Positions 58,215 through 64,000 of a DNA stretch of 64,000 nt are shown piece by piece. The position numbers and the translations under genes are program-made. This DNA comes from Diphasiastrum complanatum (taxonomy: Eukaryota > Streptophyta > Lycopodiopsida > Lycopodiales > Lycopodiaceae). Location of the stretch: positions 10,626,364-10,690,363 of the forward strand of contig CM055113.1 of the NCBI GenBank assembly GCA_029204225.1. Reading direction: 5' to 3'. Every line of letters starts with the position of its first letter. Positions within the stretch are counted from its first letter, which is position 1. The notes below the pieces were generated by a model. It saw only the letters and a program-made list of their open reading frames with translations, did no database searches and had not been told where the DNA came from.

Positions 58215-58751
58215 GCTAGGTGGAGGTACGTACCATCAGGCCCGTACATGTCCATGAGCCTCTGCACATTATAAAGTCCTACACATAGGATACTAGTCTA
58301 AGCATGTAAACAAAGCCACAACACAAGGGAACGGGTGGTGGATAAACCAGCCCAACCAAACCTAGATCGTACGGATCTAGCCCCTAAGCTATGGATCAAT
58401 CACAGTCATGGAAAGAGGAATCACACTAGCAGCATGTAGCTACCAATCACAGAATCAAGCATACACTAGTGAGAGCCCAATAGGTATACTTATACCCTCC
58501 AAGGCCCATGCACCACTAATAGTGCACTGTGACACCTCACTGGACACCTCTGCAGCCTATCTGGGCCACGTCATCCAGTTCCCTAATGACTCACTGAAAG
58601 ACCCATACCAACTCCACCAGCATGTGTTTAGGCCTACAACCATTAATCATGACCATGTACACATAAGGGCCCCAATTCCCTTATAGTCACAATTAACTTA
58701 CGGGTTGTTGGTCTACTGATCCCTAGCGTGGACACCGTCATGGGCATGATA
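58215..58751 (-). mobile_element. Probable 3' LTR of chromovirus D
   Basis: On the minus strand a purine tract AAGGGGGAAAGAA (58752-58764) is followed by TATCATGCCCATGAC, matching the start TGTCATGTCCATGAC of the LTR at 8790 apart from the mutated TG. The left end is not defined; I place it before the hAT leader at 58173. The plus-strand frame at 58408-58686 is not a gene. Confidence 0.45.
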
Positions 58752-58779
58752 TTCTTTCCCCCTTATTCAAGTTCTGTCC

Positions 58780-59327
58780 TCAGAACTTAAAACTGGGAAA
58801 GTTCCTCCTTAAGCTTCCTTCTGGCTCCCAGTAATCATCATCGTCTGTACATCCCTTCCATCGAACCAGATGCTCGGTAACTATACGATTTCTCAATCGT
58901 TTAGTTCTTGTATCCAAGATCTTTTTGGGTTCAAGTCGAGATACACCCGATGATTCATCCAACAGGTCCAATTGATCTCCAGATCCAAGATGCTCTCCTT
59001 CACGTAGACTCTTCTTGAGTCGGCTTACGTGAAATACCGGATGCACTTGAGATCCTTACAGGAGTTCCAATTGGTAAGCTAAGGATCCGATCTTTTTCAA
59101 GATCTGATATGGTCCTCTATATCTAGGGGACAATTTATAATGCTTGCCAGTACGCATTACACTCGAATCCTTCGAGATTCTCAAATATACCCAATCTCCC
59201 ACTTCGAAGTCTCTTGGTGATCTTTTCAGATTTGCATAATGTCGGTCCCTATCCTGGGCACACTGGACATTTTCACGTGCAATTCGTAGCATTTCCTGCA
59301 TATCATGTAGGAAATTCGCTACCTTCT
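58780..59327 (-). pseudogene. Chromovirus D integrase tail and chromodomain
   Basis: The minus strand reads [40 protein letters not shown] and LSPRYRGPYQILKKIGSLAY, a stop near 59055, and MHPVFHVSRLKKSL. It then reads a chromodomain (VTEHLVRWKGCTDDDDYWEP) ending RRNFPSFKF. It is close to the tail of chromovirus A at 8200-8760. Coding similarity stops abruptly at 59327, where the LTR of another element begins, so the rest of D probably lies beyond that insertion, past the window end. Confidence 0.75.
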
Positions 59328-59685
59328 TGTAATAGATCCTAACACCACAGTAGGGCAAACACTAACTGATCCACCCAACCTTGCCTACTCCCTGATATAG
59401 AGTAAGCCCCTCCTAGCCCAGTGTGAGGACTGGTAGCATGCAACTGCCAAGTGTCGGCCACGTGGCACTGACGTGGCCGACTGCACGTCGGGACCCAACT
59501 GGGGGCCCTATCCTGCTGACAGGGTCCCTAGGCTGTGTTAGGCCCGCCATGGCTATGGACCGTGCTGGGGCACACTACTCACACTGTCTTGCCCTGTTGG
59601 TCATGTACGCTGGACACGACCCTGACTGTGGTATCTGACCTATCTGTGTTCTCTAGGGTTCGGCACTGGTTACGAGCTCGTAACA
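59328..59685 (-). mobile_element. 3' LTR of chromovirus E
   Basis: The right end is firm: on the minus strand the PPT AAGGGGGAGGGAG (59686-59698) is followed by TGTTACGAGCTCG at 59685. The left end at TGTAATAGATCC (59328) is inferred from where homology to chromovirus D stops, giving TG..CA ends. The 5' LTR lies beyond the window. Confidence 0.7.
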
Positions 59686-59696
59686 CTCCCTCCCCC

Positions 59697-61094
59697 TTAA
59701 GAACCGTCTTGGTCCTCTAAGACAAAGTCTGGAAAAATCTTGCGAAGGACGCTGCCTCTTTCCCAAATGGCATTCTCAACAGGCTGATCATTCCACTTAA
59801 CCAGATATTCTCGGTATAGAGTATGACGAGTCTGCGTCTCTCTACTATCAAGAATTTCCTCTGGTTCATGTGGAGGTTGTTGAGGATCCAATGGGAGAAC
59901 TAGAACACTGTCCCCTACCAGATTATCTGATCTGGTTAAGGCTTTTCGTAACTGACTTACATGAAAAACTGGAAAAACCTTACTGCTGTGTGGGAGTTCT
60001 AGTTCATAGGTGACCTCGCCTAGTCTCCTACTGATGGTAAAGGGACCACAATACCTTGGAGACAACTTAGCACACACTCCTGATTTGAGGGTTTTAGAGT
60101 CAACTGGGACTCTCAAGTAGACTTTCTCACCAGTGGAGAACTGCACATCCCGTCTGTGTGGATCTGCATAATGCCTGGCTCGATCCTGGGATTGTCTAAT
60201 GCTACGCTTAGCATGTTCTATCATCTGGTTTAGGTCTTCTAAAAAGTTTCTGGCTGCTTCAACTTTTTCTTGTTTAAACCCTACAGCTGTGGGTGAGCGT
60301 GGCTGAAAACCGTACATCAGCATAAATGGGCTGTATCCCGTAGCTGAATGTTTGGTACTGTTGTAAGCAAACTCTAATATCGAGAGATACTCCTCCCAAT
60401 TAGTCTGCCTCTTGCTGACGTATGCACGAAGCATATCCTCCAGCACTTGATTTACCCTTTCTGTTTGACCGTCCGTCTGTGGATGGTCGGTGGTACTCAT
60501 ATTAAGTTTAGTATGGAGATGATGGAATACTGCCTTCCAAAAATTTCCAGTAAACTTACTGTCCCGGTCGCTGACTATGCCGGAAGGTAGACCGTACAAT
60601 TTAAATAGCCCGTCTACAAACAACCTCGCTAACTCTGGAGCTCTAACGGTTGTTTTGGTCGGAATAAAATGAGCCATTTTGGTCAGACGGTCAACTGTGA
60701 CCCATATAGCGTCATTACCCTTTTGGGTTTTAGGCAGGCCTACTATAAAATCCATGGAGATACTCTCCCATTTACCAGCTGGTATTTCTAAGGGATGCAA
60801 CAACCCTCCTACCTTTAAACGCTCTGCTTTATTTACTTGACATTTCTGGCAACTGGTTACATACTGGTGGACGTCCTTTTTCATACTGGGCCAGAAAAAT
60901 TGCCTACGAAGAAGCTCATAGGTCTTCTGTATGCCTGGGTGTCCCGCGCTAGGATTGTCATGACATTCATATAGGACCTGCTGCCTATAATCCTCTGAAT
61001 TGGGGACACATACTCTATCTCTATAGAGCAAGTACTCATCCTGAATGGAATACTGTTTCCATTTGAATCCTTGAGTCAACTGACCCTCAACCAC
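59697..61094 (-). CDS. Chromovirus E integrase with chromodomain
   Basis: This 465-residue frame carries an HHCC zinc domain (H45, H52, C82, C85: HDNPSAGH and CQKC). It also has the full D,D-35-E triad (D115 in [11 protein letters not shown]176 in [11 protein letters not shown]212 in [12 protein letters not shown]) and the GPY/F region (LSPRYCGPF). A C-terminal chromodomain-like segment ([20 protein letters not shown]) follows. All catalytic residues are present. It overlaps the upstream gag-RT frame by 19 bases in a different frame. The true protein would start further upstream, since the acidic Ser-rich linker at 61100-61270 is open in this frame too. The stop falls in the PPT. It is the best-preserved integrase in the window. 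Confidence 0.88.
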   Translation of the reverse strand: MVEGQLTQGFKWKQYSIQDEYLLYRDRVCVPNSEDYRQQVLYECHDNPSAGHPGIQKTYELLRRQFFWPSMKKDVHQYVTSCQKCQVNKAERLKVGGLLHPLEIPAGKWESISMDFIVGLPKTQKGNDAIWVTVDRLTKMAHFIPTKTTVRAPELARLFVDGLFKLYGLPSGIVSDRDSKFTGNFWKAVFHHLHTKLNMSTTDHPQTDGQTERVNQVLEDMLRAYVSKRQTNWEEYLSILEFAYNSTKHSATGYSPFMLMYGFQPRSPTAVGFKQEKVEAARNFLEDLNQMIEHAKRSIRQSQDRARHYADPHRRDVQFSTGEKVYLRVPVDSKTLKSGVCAKLSPRYCGPFTISRRLGEVTYELELPHSSKVFPVFHVSQLRKALTRSDNLVGDSVLVLPLDPQQPPHEPEEILDSRETQTRHTLYREYLVKWNDQPVENAIWERGSVLRKIFPDFVLEDQDGS

Positions 61095-64000
61095 TGGGGT
61101 TTGCTTGGGTAATACAGGCTCAGAATCCTCAACGTCATCTGACGACGTATACTCGGACTCATTATCATCCTCAACGGAAGCTGCCGTATTCTTGGATGAA
61201 CTGGCACCAGCCCCGGGAACTGGTTCTGGAGTCTGTAACTGTCTGTTCTGGACTGAGTTCCAGATAATAGGAAGAATGCATCATGCTGGCATTTCCCTCT
61301 CAAGGACTCGAGTAACTCATTACGAATCTGAGTAAAACTCAGCTCGTTTATCATAGGCATTCTGCTAAGGGCATCTGCTACTGTATTGAATTTTCCACGC
61401 CTATATCTGATAGACATGTCAAACTCTTGCATCAACTCTGCCCAACGAGCTTTCCGACCTCTAAGCTCAGGTTGATTGCAAAGGTATCTGAGACTCTCAT
61501 GGTCTGTCAGGACCTCAAAGTTGGCACCATACAAATAATGCCTCCAAGTCTTAAGGGCATGGACTATAGAAAAGAGTTCCTTTTCATAGGCACTATACCT
61601 AGTCTGTGCTGGCTCGAGTTTTTTACTCTCGAAGGCAACTGGTCGTCCACCCTGAGTTAGCACAGCACCTACTGCAAAGTCGCTAGCATCTGTTTCGACC
61701 ACAAATGGCTGATTGGGGTCGACGACCTTTAAAACTGGTGCTGTAGCTAAGGCTGTTTTGAGAGCATCAAAGCTCTCCTGTTGTGCGGACTCCCAAATGA
61801 ACTCCTTTCCCTTCCCCTTAAGGAGATTTGTCATAGGGACTGCTATCTGAGCATATTCCTTGACAAATCGTCTGTAATATCCCGCCAGACCAAGAAAGAT
61901 TTGAAGTTCCAAAATATTCTGAGGTCTCAGCCAACTGAGTATGGCTTTAACCTTATTTGGGTCCATCTTAATCCCATCTGAAGAGATAATGTGACCCAAA
62001 TATGCTACTTCTTCAACGAAGAATTCACACTTGGATTGTTTAGCATAAAGCTTATGCTTTCTGAGCAGTCGAAACACCTTTCTGAGGTGTTTTAGATGCT
62101 CCTGCCTGGTTTTGCTGTAAACGAGGATGTCATCTAAAAATACGACTACAAATTTACCCAAGTATGGTCTGAGGACACTGTTCATCAAGGTCATAAAGGT
62201 AGCTGGAGCATTTGTGATCCCAAATGGCATCACCTTAAACTCATAATGACCGTGACGAGTCCTAAAAGCTGTTTTCGAGACATCTTCCGATTTTATACGG
62301 ACTTGATGATATCCCGATCTGAGGTCTATTTTGCTGAAAAACTTAGCCCCGTCGAGTTGATCAAACAACTCGTCTGCCCGAGGCATAGGGTATTTATTCT
62401 TAATTGTGACTTTATTGAGGGCTCTGTAATCTACGCAAAGACGCATAGACCCCTCCTTCTTTTTCACCAATAGGACTGGTGAGGCCCATGGTGAACTACT
62501 GGTCTGAATTTGGCCTTTCCCAAGATAGTCTGTTAACTGCCTAGTTATTTCTTCATCCTCTGTTCGGCTGACCCGATACGGAGGTTTAGAAACAGGTGCT
62601 GTACCTGGTACTAGGTTTATTACATGATCTACCTCTCTGCTAGGTGGTAAACCATGTGGCAAATCTTCAAGAAAAACATCTTTAAATTTAGACAATAAAG
62701 TTTCTAATTTACTGATTTTCTGCTGAAGAGAAGTGGAAATAGAAACTTCAGGAATAAACTGAAAGTCACATAAGAATACCTGATGGTCTTCGTCTCCGAT
62801 TAGCTGACAGAGCTCTGAACTGCAGACCATAGGGCTGTTGGGAACATCATGCTCCCCATGCAACTGGATCTCTCGGCCTTTATACCGAAAGCTGAGGGTG
62901 TTCTCCTGATAGTTTTTGTGGAGGGAAGGTCCTAAACTGTAGAGCCAATCTCTCCCGAGAACAATGTCTGTTCGATCCAGGTGCATTATCTGAAAGTTTA
63001 TTTGATCTTGGTACCCCTGAATACCAAGATTTAACTTACTTACCATAGTTTCCCATATTTTTTTATCTTCACCCTTAGCTAATGAAACTATGTACCTATG
63101 CTGACTAGGTACTTCTGGTAGTTTAAGCTTTTTAACCAGGGTGTGGTTGATGAAATTATGGGTTGCCCCATCATCAACCATGACTCTTACTGACTGGTTA
63201 CCAACTTTCCCATGCATACGTACTAGGTCATGCGGCCCAAAGCTGAAGGGTCTCGCTAGCATTGCAGAGGTCAGCTGGCAACAGTGTTCATGATCTTCAT
63301 GATACACTTTGATCTCGGAAGCTGCCGAGTCACTGGGGAAACATACAGTCTGAACAAGATGAACTTGTTTTTTATCTTTCTTATCTTTTTTAGTGAAAGG
63401 CCCCTTGGGACACTGTCTGACTGTGTGTCCCTTGCCCATACACACAAAGCACAAACGTTCTTGTTTGGCTTTCTCAAAATCATCTGGTTTTAAGGGCTGT
63501 ATGCGTGAAGGGCGTTTTTGAGGAGCTTCACCTTTAAATTTATCTTCTTTCTTTCTTTTTAAAAATTTCTTTTTAAATTGAAAGTCTTTCTGAGGAAGCT
63601 GCTCAGAAAGTGGTTGCTGTCTCGCTCTCTTCCTACCCACTGAATCATCATATTTTTGAGCATATCTGAGAGCTTGCTCAAGGGTAGTAGGCGAGTTTCT
63701 CTGGACCTCTACTTTATATTCATCTTTGAGGCCACGGACAAATCCCCTGATTTTTTGATAGTCATCCATATTTTTAATCTTTAAAATTGCCTCTCGATAC
63801 TGCGAGATATATTGGATGAGGGACTTGTCCATTACTGTTCTTTCCCAGGCTTCCCAGGCTCTATCAAGTTCATTCTCTGGTAGAAATTCTCTTAGGAAAG
63901 CTTCTTCAAAAGCTTTCCATGACCGGGGAGTCTGCCCAGTCTCCTGGAGATTTAACCACCACTTATAGGCCATAGGCCCTAAAGAAAGACTGGCCTCAAT
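61076..64000 (-). CDS. Chromovirus E gag-protease-RT-RNase H polyprotein (runs off the right edge)
   Basis: The 965-codon stretch from the ATG at 63973 is uninterrupted, and the frame stays open to 64000, so the true start is outside. Residues from that ATG: capsid-like gag 1-120, basic linker, CCHC knuckle C175-C188 ([14 protein letters not shown]). Protease follows with [12 protein letters not shown] (264-275), then RT 480-670 with FLDDILVYS (D614, D615) and RNase H with [11 protein letters not shown] (760-770) and [10 protein letters not shown]. After [18 protein letters not shown] (about 61290) the frame leaves homology and ends at 61076. The neighbouring frame carries a plausible linker into integrase, implying a single indel near 61180-61290. 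Products would assemble cytoplasmic particles and copy RNA to DNA. This is a young, nearly intact element. Confidence 0.9.
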   Translation of the reverse strand: MEASLSLGPMAYKWWLNLQETGQTPRSWKAFEEAFLREFLPENELDRAWEAWERTVMDKSLIQYISQYREAILKIKNMDDYQKIRGFVRGLKDEYKVEVQRNSPTTLEQALRYAQKYDDSVGRKRARQQPLSEQLPQKDFQFKKKFLKRKKEDKFKGEAPQKRPSRIQPLKPDDFEKAKQERLCFVCMGKGHTVRQCPKGPFTKKDKKDKKQVHLVQTVCFPSDSAASEIKVYHEDHEHCCQLTSAMLARPFSFGPHDLVRMHGKVGNQSVRVMVDDGATHNFINHTLVKKLKLPEVPSQHRYIVSLAKGEDKKIWETMVSKLNLGIQGYQDQINFQIMHLDRTDIVLGRDWLYSLGPSLHKNYQENTLSFRYKGREIQLHGEHDVPNSPMVCSSELCQLIGDEDHQVFLCDFQFIPEVSISTSLQQKISKLETLLSKFKDVFLEDLPHGLPPSREVDHVINLVPGTAPVSKPPYRVSRTEDEEITRQLTDYLGKGQIQTSSSPWASPVLLVKKKEGSMRLCVDYRALNKVTIKNKYPMPRADELFDQLDGAKFFSKIDLRSGYHQVRIKSEDVSKTAFRTRHGHYEFKVMPFGITNAPATFMTLMNSVLRPYLGKFVVVFLDDILVYSKTRQEHLKHLRKVFRLLRKHKLYAKQSKCEFFVEEVAYLGHIISSDGIKMDPNKVKAILSWLRPQNILELQIFLGLAGYYRRFVKEYAQIAVPMTNLLKGKGKEFIWESAQQESFDALKTALATAPVLKVVDPNQPFVVETDASDFAVGAVLTQGGRPVAFESKKLEPAQTRYSAYEKELFSIVHALKTWRHYLYGANFEVLTDHESLRYLCNQPELRGRKARWAELMQEFDMSIRYRRGKFNTVADALSRMPMINELSFTQIRNELLESLRGKCQHDAFFLLSGTQSRTDSYRLQNQFPGLVPVHPRIRQLPLRMIMSPSIRRQMTLRILSLYYPSKPQWLRVS

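Noticed and set aside
57779-58219. Plus-strand 146-codon frame opposite the hAT N terminus
   Set aside because: It lies antisense to a frame continuous with hAT exon A and shows no motif.

Overview
The window is nuclear DNA of a land plant with a large, repeat-choked genome. The host gene pieces I recognise match plant homologues (RPB6, SDS22-like, TMEM53/DUF829-like, a plant-type phosphofructokinase scrap). The mobile elements are plant Ty3/gypsy chromoviruses, a Tat/Athila-like Ty3 element, Ty1/copia, LINEs, tRNA-derived SINEs, hAT and Helitron. Very long introns full of repeats and abundant (GA/CT)n tracts would suit a fern or another large-genome non-seed plant, but the sequence alone does not fix the species.

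Layout. 0-5 kb: a direct-repeat pair enclosing a phosphofructokinase scrap, microsatellites, a Helitron terminus, a 1.1-kb LTR (family 'X') and ~362-bp repeats. 5.6-6.5 kb: a TMEM53/DUF829-like gene fragment followed by a decayed chromovirus (6.66-9.28 kb). 9.3-14.2 kb: minus-strand Ty3, copia and LINE remnants. 17.05-25.36 kb: the one complete host gene seen, RPB6 (shared RNA polymerase subunit). It is on the minus strand, with six tiny exons that splice in frame to 140 codons; its introns hold a LINE tail, a SINE and a 1.7-kb palindrome block. 25.5-31.7 kb: hairpin element and copia remnants. 31.7-38.3 kb: a Tat-like Ty3 element with an unrecognised reading frame antisense to pol and two minisatellites, interrupted by a solo LTR with a clean 5-bp target duplication. 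41.2-45.1 kb: a Helitron-type Rep/helicase remnant followed by a small GIY-YIG nuclease reading frame. 46.6-49.5 kb: microsatellites, a LINE ORF1 copy and hairpin elements. 49.6 kb: first exon of an SDS22-like gene, followed by a LINE copy with an inverted 5' part. 51.7-55.2 kb: a structurally complete but non-autonomous chromovirus with a triplicated gag-protease segment. 55.4-58.2 kb: broken hAT transposase. 58.2-64 kb: a chromovirus remnant into which a nearly intact chromovirus has inserted; the latter runs off the right edge.

The genes do not form a pathway. The window is a record of nested insertions around a few host genes. The most unusual items are the helicase plus GIY-YIG combination, the antisense frame of the Tat-like element, the internal gag-protease triplication, and the LINE family whose ends carry pyrimidine microsatellites.
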